Shown: positions 48,661 to 61,499 of the stretch, one piece after another
How positions within the stretch are numbered: the first letter of the stretch is position 1
Layout of the letters: each line of letters opens with the position of its first letter
Assembly (NCBI GenBank): GCA_036877525.1
Contig: JAZGTH010000067.1
Coordinates: forward strand, 557,501-621,500
DNA length: 64,000 nucleotides
Reading direction: 5' to 3'
Source: Chromobotia macracanthus
Lineage: Eukaryota; Chordata; Actinopteri; Cypriniformes; Botiidae
Made by a program: the position numbers and the translations under genes
The notes under the pieces: generated by a model
The model's input: the letters and a program-made list of their open reading frames with translations, nothing else
Databases searched by the model: none
Told to the model about the DNA's origin: nothing

Positions 48661-51600
48661 ATCATTTATTTAAATCAATAAAGCAATTAGCTAAAGATTT
48701 AGTACAGTGTGTACAGTACAGAAATGTCTACACGCCAGGCTAAAATAGTGACGGGGAAATGTTTATGTGCCGACGGTTTGTTTAAACCTTTGATGATATG
48801 AATTTGAGTTTATTTCTGACATTTATATGACTTACTGTCAGGTTAATAAACCTAATCAGTGTAAGATCAGGAATGTAAACTCACACACTGAATTTACTGC
48901 TGGTAAGAGCAGTGTAGAGCAAACTAATCATTACATTCAACATTAATAATCATAATAAACAATTATTCTGTAAGGTGATAAAGTCGTTATCAAAGACCAT
49001 TAATGGTTGCCAAGCACCATAACAATCAATTAAATTGATTTAACACAAGCAGAAAGCTGAAATTCACCTGCAATGAAACGGGAATTTCAAACTAAACAAT
49101 TAACATAAACATTCTCACCAAGTTCACCAAGAATCCCAGATTTCCAGCTGTGGAAGTGTCTTTCTGTGGATCTCTGTTAAATGAGGAATATTATCTGTCT
49201 GGCTGGACTCATATTAAATTCTTACATAATCATCCAGCTGCATTAATATTTAATAAAAAATGTTTCCTCTTTCCTTGTAATGAGTTTAAAGGAATAAATG
49301 AGGAATTATATGAAGAGTTTTTTCAGGTCAGCTATCACCGTTCATCTGTGGAGATCTGGACATGAATCAGAGCAGAATCTGATCTGCAGGACCTGAGCAG
49401 CTTCTGCTTGAAACATTAAAGAAAACATTTTCAGGGCTGCCTGTATTATTCATGCTAAAAGCAGTCGTAGTAACCATACAGACTGTCTCCATAACACACA
49501 GCACGTGTGCGTGGACGTGCTCCATCCCTCAGGCTGCTGCGGTTTTGAGCGTGCTAGTGAAGGTATCTGTCATCTTCTGGCAAACATGTCAGTCATCGTG
49601 CTGGCAGATGTCACCCACACGAACTCTGTCTTCACAGGTGCATCAGACATCCCAGAGATCACATCAAATCAGTGCGTCTCTTGCGTCTCTTGCGCTCTCA
49701 TCACAAATGCCAGAAATAGGTTATCTGAGCTTGGTAAAGTTTGCTCCCTACAGAGGACGAACAGGTGCAGGGAACAGAACGCACTATGCACAATGCGTCA
49801 CCAACTTTCTCAACTAAATGTTAATTTTCTGTGAGGAATCATTTCTGATGTTCAAACACATCAAAAAATCACTTTCATAATAAGTGCAAAAAATCTAAAA
49901 ATATCTTTTATTTAATAATTTGTCATGTTTTAAACATTAAAATTAGGTTTTAAGTAAAGAACTGCACAAGCATATCATAATTTATTAGGTAAATTAGTCA
50001 GGTTACCCATTTAAAGTCTTTTTAATCAAATAATTAAACAAATAATCAGATTATTTAATTTTTATTAAAAGCAAATCATTATTTATCTCACACAATCTAA
50101 AAGTAAACATTCACTAAAATGAATCAGTCTTTCTGTTAATTAATAAACTGCACACAGAAAATGTTTCTGACAGATGAAATATGAGGCTTTAAACAACAAA
50201 AGACTCGGACCACAGGACACTCTTGTTCAGCCAGTCAGAAGATGCTCTCTCCTCCTGTCTTTGTTGTCACGCAATTGGAGGGTGAAGTTTTGCAGAAAGT
50301 GGGTGTCCAATTCAGTAATTAACGTTGCTTACCGTTAGCAGCATTTATACACCATGACAGTGCTTAAATACCAAGCTAGAATCCAGGCCTAATGTGTCTG
50401 ATATACAGATATACAGAACTGAGCAATGTTATTTTGCTCTGGCTGTGTCCTTGGAACTCCTCTTCAGATAAATGTGTGAAATTCACAAATGTCCTGTCAC
50501 ATGCAAAGAGACACAAAATGACCTCTTAATATTAGCATGATAACAGAGACAGCAGCAATTAGCAGCTACAGGGAAAAAGGACAACAGAATCTGTCTCTAT
50601 TGCTTGCTGCGGTTTGTTTCTGCATGGCTTGCTTGATTTAAACTCCTCATCTGATGATCAGCTCATCAGATATGCAGCAGTGTGTTACTGACACGACTGG
50701 AGCTGTTTTACCGCTATAATGCTGCACAGAAGGTCAGTTATTGCTCACTGGGTGATAGTGATATTCTGGGAAATGTCACGGGTTATGATGAGGGGTTAAT
50801 AAGACCTCACTGTCAGCTGATGCAGGGATTTCATGACTCCATTTTATCTGTATTATTCTGAGAATGTCACACAGTAACCGGAAGTTTCTGCAAGTGTGAA
50901 GCACATTTTTAAAAGTTGCAAGTTTAAGCCAGTCTTAAAGCTAGTTTACACGGCCTGGAAACCTCCCGCTTCACCATATCGCCACTTTACTGTAATGCAG
51001 TGCTATTACACAGTGCACCTAATGACTAGTACAATGATTGTTTACAGTCCTTAAACAGTTAACACATACATAGTAAACTTCACAAGCAACTAAAAATTCA
51101 TCTGTCTCTAATAACATTTTTGGGATTTTAATTATGGGTTTGGTGAATGTGGGTCAGATGAAATGAAATGTTGTTTTACCTCTGTGATGTGACAGATGGA
51201 GGTCAGTCAGAGAGGATCAGGCGACATTTTTCTGATTGTTAAAAGGTTCTGAGATAGAGGCATTCTGCCTGCAGGGAGAAATCGATATTAAACTCAATCC
51301 ATCTCAATCTGAATGTGAATTTCACTCGTCTGCACACAATGAAATTTAACACATTCTGAAATTCTTGCCTGTGGGTTCTGGAGAGACGTCATTAGGAGAA
51401 ATCCATATCCTGTCCAACACAGATTATAATTCAGTTTGCCTTTCAGATCAGATTGTGTAAATCTCTAGCTGGAGAATTAGAGAATATAAAGCTTCTCTCC
51501 AGGACTCCTCAGGAGCGTCTCTGTCTGTTATTCAATCACTACTTATCAACATCTTTGTTCTGGATAACAGTTGAGTGTTTTATGACTGCATCTGTAGCAG

Positions 51601-51738
51601 GTTCTGATCCGCACTGATTGACGACACCATGAGTAAATGAACTCATTAACTGTGACTGTTGGCCCATTGCTGTAGTAGATGCCTTCACACTGTCGAAAGA
51701 TTATGAGTGAAAACAATATCAGTCAGTCTGTGAGTCCC
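48661..51738. other. No recognisable gene; one multi-frame-open segment
   Basis: At 49452-49834 two overlapping plus-strand frames of 121 and 109 residues are open. Neither product is recognisable, and the segment includes the repeated words GCGTCTCTTGCGTCTCTTGC. At 51220-51360 the composition looks like a conserved element by eye. Otherwise AT-rich intron. Confidence 0.45.
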
Positions 51739-52059
51739 TTTAGGTAGGGTGAGCAATTTCAGAGGTGTTAGCAATAACAAACTAGCATTGAAAGCGTAAG
51801 ATCCCGCCCTCCCTTCAGAGCTCTCCAAAGCCACGCCTCCTCCAACACGAGCACATACTGTTTGACAGACAAGTAGAACATTCAGACCGAATGCAATGAT
51901 TGGATGAACATTTTATGATCCTGCACCCTCCACAGAACATGTATATTAATATAAATATATTTAGAGCACTTTACTTAGTGACTGATATCAGGATGTGAAG
52001 AGACTTCAACCAGCATAACAAAACATGTTTCTGGATAAAAATATCTGCCCTGCCTTTAA
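51739..52059 (-). mobile_element. TTAA-flanked inverted-repeat element, most complete copy
   Basis: This 321-base copy has both ends: TTTAGGTAGGGTGAGCAATT on the left and ATCTGCCCTGCCTTTAA on the right. It is in reverse orientation relative to copies at 16335 and 36773. The shared interior includes AATGCAATGATTGGATGAAC and CACAGAACATGTATATTAAT. The left outer base of the TTAA has decayed to TTTA. It encodes nothing and would have needed a transposase from elsewhere. Confidence 0.8.
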
Positions 52060-55000
52060 CAGGCTGCATAATGAGATATTGCAAAGTTTAATACTGTGTT
52101 CAGATCACTCAGATCACACACAGCAGTAGTGGATGGAGAAGTGATACAGGTTTCAGAATTCAGGATGGCAAAACCTGCAAGCTGAAGCTAAACTAAGCTG
52201 TGTGTGCTTATTATAATACACTGCCAAAGTGAGTGACATCTCTCTTTAGTGCTCACACTCACAGGGGAGGAAGTGTGATAACACACTGATGGTTATCTGT
52301 GCAGTACACTTCAGCGGGAGACACTTTGAAGGGTGCACACTGAAGAGGCACAGATACGGGTCCTCACAGATCAGATTACCTGTGGTTCAGTAATGCAAAC
52401 CTCACAGCACGCTAAATAAAGCCCCTCAGATCCAGAGTACAGAGGAGGACACTGGAGAAACACACCCAGGAGAAAAGATGACACATCCCTCTGAACCTGC
52501 CACACATAAAACACATCATTATATGTTTTTCAGGAATGTGTACTCACTGCCACAGTGCTGTGGGTGTTTTCAGCTGTTGCTAGGGTGTTCTGGATGGTTG
52601 CTATGGCAATGCTATGCAGTTCTGACTGGTATATCTTGTTTGAGCAGTAGAACTGTTCAGTACTGAACTACAGCTGCATTCCCTGAAGGAACCAGAAGTG
52701 AAGAAGGTCACAGCTATAGGTCTGTGGATCTGAGACCGTGGCTCTGTGCTAATGAAAGTTTTCAGGAAACTTGTTAAAACTCTTTTTTACTCAGCAGTAA
52801 TCATTTGTGCTGAACTACCACTGAGCTCGTGTTGTGGGTTGTTGAAGTTTGTTTCTTGCACTAGAGCTGCTCTGATTCCTTCACCAAACTGTGTTCACTG
52901 AGCGCTTGGAGCAGATCTGGTCAGGTCTGAACACCTCACTCTTTTCCTCACAGCCATCTAACACCCTGGTCATCTGCTCCAAAATGAGAGAAAACTTGAC
53001 TTCACCCCCTTAATGCTTAAATGAAGAGAATCTTTTGTCTTTATGTACAAGCAGCAAAGACGAGCAGCCCACATAGAGAGTCGAGCCCTGAACCCTGCAC
53101 AGCTGAGAACCCCTCATCAACACCATCTCCAGCTCTGAATTCTAATGCAGGGAAAGGCGACGCATATCGCAAGATCTCACTGAGTTTGTGCAGCTAAATT
53201 GGTCATCTGGTTAGTGCTGAATGACTCACTGTGTGAATCATGAGTTTCCAGAGACACTCTACACTCAGTGTGGTCATCGTGCTCCACAGAACTCAAAGAA
53301 ATGGATTATCAGAAGATATTTTTAACACACAAACATGCTTCCCTCACACAGAATAAGCTCCTCAGCTTAATTATTCTGCCATGTGACTCAGCTTTTGTCA
53401 ACTCCTTCATGTTCCAAACTTTATTTCCATGCTATTCTTCCAAAAATCATAGATCTGTTTGCGAAGTCTGTTGCTTCAACAGTCCGTCTGTATAAATTAA
53501 AAACCCACAAAGTGAAGTGACATCCGGTTTAGCTGCAGTGTTGGTGTGGCCACTGATAGCATGTCCCACCCTAAATGGCTAGTGCCCCCCAGATCATGTT
53601 CAGAAGGCTTGTAAATCCTGATGGGATATCATAATCCTGGTGACTTCATGCTGTTGGAGTGTGGCCAGATCTTACACATACAGGTCATGAGAAATAACTG
53701 AATTTGTGCAGAGAACATATGGCAACCCTGCAGTGCTCTGGGTGGGAGGGGCTGACGTGTCTGTCCTCTACGAGGTTTTGCCGATCCATAATTGATCTGT
53801 GCTGTGGGGAACGTGTGTGTGTTATTCACCAATGTGCTTGTGCTCAGCTTATCTGAAACAAATGTCCCTGTAGAAAACCAAAGACAAACACTGCATGAGA
53901 AAATAAAACTAAACTGACCTTTTTCTGACACTCATCCTCATGTGACAAGTCACACACCCTCATCTGTGTGTCAGAAGCCCTTTCTCATAAACACGACCGT
54001 TTTTTTAACATCTAAAGCGTTAGTGCACCCTAAAATTCATTTCTGTTGTCATTCACTCACCCTTATGACATTACAAACACATATGACTTTTATCTTTCTA
54101 GGGTTAATTTATAAGCGATCAATTGAAAATCATAAAACTAGAGTGAAACTTTAGCTTCTGGTTTTCAAAAAGCTTCTTTGTTTCTACAAAAGGTAAAATG
54201 ACTTTGAGGCTTCATTGTTAAACAACATTTGCAAGTGAATCAAATCTGCATAGTAATGCTCTTCTTTACAAGCATTTGCATGAAGAGAACAATTGTGCTT
54301 AAAGAAATATTAACTGCAGAGCTCAGCTTAAAGTGGATTACTTGAAGTTTTGCCCTCTTAGTAAAAAATACAGCCCCACGTACAACAGAAAGCCAGAAGC
54401 CCCTAACCAGAGCTTCATCTTCAAAGGGGAAGTCCCTCCTCATTAAATCTCACTCGGGCTGCAGTCTCAAGTGGAATGTGTCAGCCTTGCCTGTCTAATG
54501 TTAGTGCCTTCTGGGTATTTGCCAGGGTGTTGCTAAATGGTTGTCAAGGTGTTCCAAGGTGGTTGCTAGGTTTTTGATTACCAGCCCACCACCAAATCTC
54601 TATGCTGTTCTGTTCTTGGGTCTGTGTGCAGCAAACAGTGCAGGACAAGCTACACACAGATGTTTCTCTTAAAATGATTTCCTCATTTAAAAATAAACTG
54701 CAAGACAAAAAAATTTTCTCTGTACACATTTAATGTGAGCTTCTGACTGTACTGCTGTCTTCCAGAAGCTCTCTTCCTCTGCTCTCATGGCTCTGTTCTG
54801 CTAAAGCATTAGCTGGTGTGTACTTGAGCTGAAATTCAAGAACCACTCATTCTTTATTTATGTGTGAGCTGTCCAGTCCTGTTATCTCCATCCGCTTCTG
54901 TTCCACTGTAATCTTGTTTATTGTTTGAATGCGCTGATGTGAATTGTGTGCAGGATTAAAACAGAAGTCATGCAAACTACAGCTCAAAACATTGTACTGT

Positions 55001-55311
55001 AGACTAGGGCTTGAAGCTGATTTTGTGCATTGTTGCATTACAAAATATGCCAGACTGCAGTTTATACAGTAGCTCAACACAAGCATGTGTTACACTTAGC
55101 AGTGCAGCAGGGGGCGCTAGAGAGGATACAGGCATGAACTGTCTTCTTTGATCAGTTTTCTTTCAGCAACAGTATGAAGACAATCTTGCTGAGCAAACAG
55201 AACCGCGTGCTTGCAATGCATCGCTCTGCATCACTCAGCACGTTTGCATTTGCATATTCAGAAACCAGAGGCTGATGTTCTGAGGTTTTGATCTGGGCCA
55301 GCAAGCAACCA
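52060..55311. other. Intron with two short repeats
   Basis: GTTGCTAGGGTGTTCTGGAT and a further unit lie at 52573-52622; related units lie at 54518-54578. A fragment of the CACTCACCC-type repeat is listed separately. Otherwise only short frames with no recognisable product. Confidence 0.6.
54017..54100 (+). mobile_element. Fragment of TTTACTCACC-type fish repeat
   Basis: GTTAGTGCACCCTAAAATTC, CATTCACTCACCCTTATGAC and ATTACAAACACATATGAC follow the same order as the common cyprinid repeat. It is the longest of the three fragments in the window. Confidence 0.65.
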
Positions 55312-55552
55312 CCCAGCTAACAGGGAACATTCTTAGAATGTTGGCTTGCAGTATGTTAGTAGAACACTTTTTAAATGTTATATATCATGCCAAAAGAAAG
55401 TTGTTGAAAAAACAAAGTTGTTAGTGTAACTTTTTAAAAATGTTACAGAATTAAAAAATGTTTGAATAACATTCAAAATAACATTTTGAACAAGTTTTTA
55501 CTTAAAGGAAACAATAGGAAAATGTTCCTGCAATCTAAAATTGTTAGCTGGG
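55312..55552. mobile_element. MITE with CCCAGCTAACA ends, copy 2
   Basis: CCCAGCTAACA (55312-55322) is an exact inverted match to TGTTAGCTGGG (55542-55552). The 241-base element carries GGGAACATTC near one end and AAAATGTTCC near the other. The interior parallels 35698-35989. Non-coding, non-autonomous. The flanks do not show an obvious duplicated target. Confidence 0.85.
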
Positions 55553-56063
55553 CACCTACACTATTTAACTCAGCAACCACCCACAACATGCCAGCATCGT
55601 TATGGAAGATACTGCACAGACAAATACAACTCATTAGTACTTAATATAACCTTGTACCTGTTCAGACATCAGCTGGTCTCAGTTGGGTCCTCTTGCCCTA
55701 TAAACAGACGTAGATTTCAGACATGAGATATTGGGAAGCCCATAAAATCTTAAGCACATCTTTTCATTATCAAAACACAACAAAATGAATGTGGGATTAT
55801 CACACACATATCCCCAACACTGCATTATAATGGAAATATTATTGACCCTGAGACTGAGGTCTATAAACAAGATTATTAAAAATGTTCCAGAACAGCAGCG
55901 GGGGTTGGGGGGTCCAGAGGGGACGCCCTCACAGAGACAGAACAAACTCGGAACAAATTCAGCTCAAATCCTCTCCTGACAGGCAGATGAATCAATAGAG
56001 AAGACATTTATGCATCACAGACTGTCCTGGTGATGTACCAATATCCCACCTCACTACCTACTA

Positions 56064-56104
<41 letters not shown>

Positions 56105-58167
56105 GGAAGGCTGTGCATGAGGAGTGCAGGAGTAATTTAAAATGATCAATATCAGCCAGACAGTGACCCACAAAGCAAGCGGGTTGGTAAAGGTGGTTAT
56201 TTTTAGCAAGAGCAAAGTTTTGCCTTCATAACTGCAGTAGTTCTGTGCCTCCTGAGAAGTGGACTAAATTAACAGATGACCTGTGTGGCCCAAACCAGGT
56301 CAGATCAGAGGAACTTCTCCATAACTTCTTATTTTCTCCTGGAATCTGTTGATTTATCTGCAGCTCTCCAGCTGTATTTCTCATTCAGTGCATGAGAATA
56401 ACAGATGTTTATTGAAGCAGATTAATTCTGTATGATGGCATGTCACTGTCTTCAGCCGACTGACGTGAAAGTGAATGGTCATGAATAAAACAGAGATGGG
56501 AAATAAAGCAGCAGCCTGTGATTCTGTGTTAATGCAGTGAGGGACCACACATGATCTCAGGGGAAATACAGAGAGCTGCGTATCAGTTACCAGCTTATGA
56601 CTGGAGCCTATCCAGAACAGAGAGAGAGAGAGAGAGGGAGAGAGGGAGGGAGAGGGAGAGAGAGGAGGCTCCCATACTTCCATAACACAAAGAGCAAAAC
56701 CCAACGCTCTTATGAACAGAAGGTGTCACAACAGTAAGGAAGAAAGTGGACAAGTGAGAAAGATCTGACATGAGAACATGCAGCATTAACACTGAGCATA
56801 AAACATTTTAAAGGCTCAAAGGTCACAAACATTCTGTTGAATTGTAGGGCTCACACATAACAAATAATAACAATCAAAATAACTGGACAAATAATAACAA
56901 TAAAAATGATATGACACAAACACTGCTTTGTTTTCTGGTGAACTGATAAGAAACTGATCTCTGTGTTTGCGTAACAGGACAGTACAGTACAGCAATTCCA
57001 TTAATTAATTAAAAAAAACTTTTGCAAGATAATGTCCTAATTTTCATTATAATTTTATTAATTATATAGCGCCCCATCATTCAATGTTACAATGTAAGAA
57101 ATCTCATAAAATAAGCATAAAAAAGTTCTAGATTTTGTGGTGAAATACTACCTGGACATTTATACATGAGATTCCTTTTATGAACCATACGAAAAAATGT
57201 TATGTCCTACGATAAAACCTTTTGAGTGAACACTGAACATGCATGCATCCACACACACATAACAACACAGGTCATTTCCTGTCTAATTTCAGACAACAGT
57301 TCCTCATTCTAATCCAGTCATGAAACAGATGCTAAGTTATGTGTTTCATTAGCATGGCAGACCAGCCTGTATGCCATTACACATGCTTCATGTCCCCTAA
57401 GGACTCAAATCTGTGCAGCTGCCAGTCCTGGAACGGAGCATTTCATTTCCTTCTCATACACGTAAAAAAGATAAAGATGTCATCTGTAGGATTCAGGTGG
57501 TGATGAGGGAAAATTCTCCTGCCAAACACACAGGATCCCTCAGATATCAGCCAATCACAGCTGCCGGATCATTTACCGACGACTCGTTTTGCTGTCACTC
57601 GCCGCTGCTCATGAACAACACGCGTCTTCAGACACATGAGCAGTGATTACTGATGAAGGTAGATGCTTTTCAAACAGGTGCCACAGAATCAGTGCAGTCA
57701 GCGGATCTGGGATAAAGTAGATGCTCTCTACTAATGCTAATGAAGAACACACACACTCTGGACTGTGTTCTGTGTCTCTGGTGTTCTGCTTTTAAATGGA
57801 TGTTATTTAAATCCACTTTTCTTACAACTTAGACATGATATCAAAATAGATTTTACTTTTTAAAACATTTATTTCTTGTTGGACACAATCCGTCAGTTTG
57901 TGTGATTATAAGGAGAAAATGTTTAAGTAACATTTCATCACAATTCAATAATTTGCTTTGTCTACAATAATGTTAACCAACAGTCAAATAGATATTACCA
58001 TATTATTTTGGGCTTCTGTTATAACTCAGCTTTTCTAAGATCTTGCCAACAGATTTTGGAACTTGGAAAGGATTATCCAAAACATTGTTAATACACTCAA
58101 GATTTATTCTGAGAAAAATGACAACAATTTAAAAGGGTCTTTACTAGTTAATGTGAAGGAAATTGCT
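55553..58167. other. Intron with GA microsatellites
   Basis: GA runs lie at 56065-56102 (about 19 units) and 56619-56667 (interrupted GAGAGGGAG). Nothing else is recognised. Ser/Leu-rich minus-strand frames over the second run are repeat artefacts. Confidence 0.75.
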
Positions 58168-58204
58168 CTTGAGGGACTTTAACTGGCTGTTAAAGTCCCT
58201 CAAG
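58168..58204. repeat. Perfect 16-bp hairpin with 5-base loop
   Basis: CTTGAGGGACTTTAAC (58168-58183) is exactly complementary to GTTAAAGTCCCTCAAG (58189-58204) around TGGCT. The right arm is followed by a second GTCCCTC. It is shorter than a typical microRNA precursor, and there is no T-run immediately after it. Confidence 0.9.
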
Positions 58205-61171
58205 TCCCTCTTTCAGAGTTTATCTGGCTCTGCTTTCATGTCCTTGTTGTTGTTGGCATCTGTCTCATTCTGGACTCAAGGGACACTGTTTGTCTGTCCT
58301 GTATGAATACTGATGTGTTGTCCAGGCAGGTCTCTGTGTATTTAAGTAAACATTCTGTCTGTAATCAGCTGAAGGACGTTGGCCTGTGCCATCAGCATAA
58401 CTTTCTGTTCTCCTGACTGTCAAACTGGCACCTGAGGTCAGGGACTTCTGTCTGCAGGCTTTTGAATAAAAGCTAAACATCTTTCTAAGGGCTTTTTTTA
58501 AACGGGAACTCTTGGTACAGACTCAAGGCTGTCTGAGGTCAGAGCAGGTGGATGGTGTAGATGCTGCTTTTTAAACTCTGGTGTCCCCTAAAGAACCACA
58601 CACTCATGTCAACTGAAAAGCTAGTTCTGAGGTTCACCTAAAAGTAATAAATACAGATCATTTCACATAATTATTACTTAAAACTCAAAAACAAAGCAGA
58701 ATATGATGGTCTGCTAGGTTTTTAGTTTACTTGCAACTAGTTGTTCTTTAGAAAGCATTCACTGTATCAGCTTACCCAATATCCAGTCAAACCAGCACAC
58801 AAGATCAGCCAATCAGATTACAGCTGGTGAATTTCACCTGGATCATTCTGTCAGGGTCTTGGGCACTGAGGCTGAAAGTAAATTTTGGTTTGGACAAAAC
58901 AGGCAATAATGGCTTCCATTTCTTTCCAGTGAACTGTCTAACATTCAAAAGCCAAATTAAAACACTATTTACGGATGCAAATGTAATATCTGTCGACGTT
59001 TCCCAGAGAATTTTACAACACAGACTGATTCTTTAAAAGAGCCATGGGTGGGGACAGACAAATAATTCATGCAACATTTACACTAATGAGAAGAAGAATT
59101 TCCTGTGAGCACACAGAGCACACTGAGGGAGTATTTTCATAAGCTCGGCAGTAGATCCACATGAACCTGCACGGGATATTAAATTATAAGGATATTAAAA
59201 CTCTCCTGGGGTGAAGCAAGAGGCAGAGACCATGAAGCTGTGAGATTTTAATAAGAGTAAAATATTATCTTGGACATTTGTAATAAAGGGAGGGTGCTGT
59301 GTTTTTCTGTAGGTCTCCATATTCATTCATGCATTCTGAGAATTATTCATTGATGTTCAGGAGAGTGGCGACATGAGGAGACTTTCTCATTTGTTCCTTT
59401 AAATGTCATGAAGTTACGTGTGATGCTGGCCAGGAACATATAGCACATAAACATGTGAGATAAACACAGAACTCAGGGTACGAGAACCCATAATAACTAG
59501 TACATTTAAAAAACAGAATGAATTAATAATAATATTATTAACGTTAATTAGAAGTTGCTATATCAGGAGAAACTTCATAAATAATTGTTCAGTACATTAT
59601 TAAACATGTATCATTTAAGTATTTATTAAAATACCATCTGACAGAAAGAGCTGAAGACTGAAGAATGTTTGAATTCAATTTAAGCTAACGAAGCAAAATG
59701 AATGACAATCTCAAACAAGTTTGATTTCTCCCCAAAATCAAAAGATAAAAATTATTAAAGAAATCAAAGCATATTTTGAAGACCATTAAGATGTTTTTAC
59801 AGTGTGAAAATATTGTCATGACAAACTTTTTTCCCTTCTTTACTGGAAAATCAAGGTTCCTAAAGGGGGGAAACGGTTGGGCTCTGTTGGGCTGTATTTT
59901 TCCACAGAACCGTCAGTAATGAGAGCACAGCTGCTTTATTTATTGATTATAAGACTCAGCCTGATTGATTTGCTCTTTGCTGTTACTAATGCAGGTCATT
60001 TAGTCCTGCGGCTGTTGTAATCTGATGCATGTCATTTACTGCGCTTGAACCAAGGCATCCCTGTTCACCTGTGACTAATGCAACGCTGCAACTGATAACA
60101 CAGTGGAGGAGATGGAGGGTGCAGATTATCGAAAGTGTTAAATAGTGTGTCATGGTGGCAACCTGTCACAGCCCAACACTTCTCAGATGATGGGAAATCA
60201 CAGAGGGTTTCTCCGATGGCTGTAATTTCATGGAGATGTGCTCTTATAATCAGATGTAGTGAGTGCTAATGATTGTTTATTCAGGAATGGTTCAGTCTGA
60301 TGAGAAGACACAGTAATCTTACATCAGAACAGCAGATGCAGAGTGGGAACTGTAGAACCAAAAAACTTGTCATTCCATTTCTCTGAACAGCACATTATGT
60401 TTGTGGAGGCTTTTAACTTTGTGTTTTTTGAGTGTGTTTTACCAAAATAAGTCTGAGCGTATATTTTTGTTTGTCTGTGAAATTGAACACTGTTCTCATA
60501 TTGAAGGATTTGCATTTGCAATTGATGCATTTTGTTTTCCTCTGTGTGTGCAGAAATATTTAGAACATTAATTAAATGCTTCATTATCAATGCAAGCTAG
60601 TTACAGCTGAGTGAAGATTTGTGTCTGAGCTGTGAGTTAAAAACACAAGCCAAGAGTGCATGAAGTATTTTTGATGAAATATTGAATCTTTTCTCCAGTG
60701 ATTACCTTCTCATTCACTCTGCTCCTCTGAAATGAGATGATGAAGTTCGTTGTGCTGCAGTCATCCTCAGAGAAGTGTGGATTGATGCAGAAGCCATCAG
60801 GTCAGGCCTCTGCACTCCCCTGTTAACATGTAATCACAAAGCCTTCATGAACTGAGTGACACAGGAGCACTCACACTGGAGACATCATAATAACTGATGC
60901 TAATGTTTAGCACTAAACATGTTCCTTCAGATTATCTTGGGAAATGACTACTTATTTCTCAGTTCTGACATCATAATTGTGCTGCAGATGTTCACTCGTG
61001 TTGTTTCAGCTGGAATAGATGTGTTGGCCATTTCTAGCTCTCATTTTCTCTCACACGACAAACACAAAAAGCATTTTAGAGTTACTGCAACAGAATGACT
61101 ATATATTGTACGTGCCGTGCTCCATTATTTTTGAGTCAAAGATTTTTGGATCTCCAAATAACCTTTTAGTT
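58205..61171. other. No recognisable gene
   Basis: Ordinary intron. The segment 59920-60130 is dense in words such as TTATTGATTATAAGACTCAG and CTGTTACTAATGCAGGTCA and looks like a conserved non-coding element by eye. No product or RNA could be named. Confidence 0.5.
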
Positions 61172-61336
61172 AAAGGTGCTTAAAAAAAACAGTTCTTTCT
61201 TACCTTTATATACTTTAAAGAACCTTTTTTCACTTCAAAGAACAAAATGGCTATACAGGTGTTACAAGTTCTTTATGAAACCATACAGCCAAAGATGGTT
61301 CTTCTATGGAATCCTTTAGCATCTTTATTTTTAAGT
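61172..61336. mobile_element. Fish AAAGGTTCTTT-type repeat
   Basis: TTTAAAGAACCTTTTTTCAC, GTTCTTTATGAAACCATACA, GATGGTTCTTCTATGGAATC and a TTTATTTTTAAGTGTAA end follow the order of a very common teleost interspersed repeat with hairpin-like AAGAACC/GGTTCTT words. The copy is degraded. Confidence 0.7.
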
Positions 61337-61396
61337 GTAAGTCCAGAAAAGTAAACATAATTAAGACATAACAGAACAGAAACAGAGCTGTACAAC

Positions 61397-61419
61397 TATA
61401 TACATATATATATATACAC

Positions 61420-61495
<76 letters not shown>
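61397..61495. repeat. TA then CA compound microsatellite
   Basis: About 65 bases of TA alternation with an ACACG interruption run straight into about 15 CA units. The TA part can pair with itself. Confidence 0.96.

Positions 61496-61499
<4 letters not shown>

Noticed and set aside
49452..49834. 121- and 109-residue plus-strand frames
   Set aside because: Two frames overlap in the same bases without recognisable product. Local GC content explains the lack of stops.
58168..58204. Rho-independent terminator or microRNA precursor
   Set aside because: There is no T-run after the stem, the genome is eukaryotic, and the stem is too short for a microRNA precursor.
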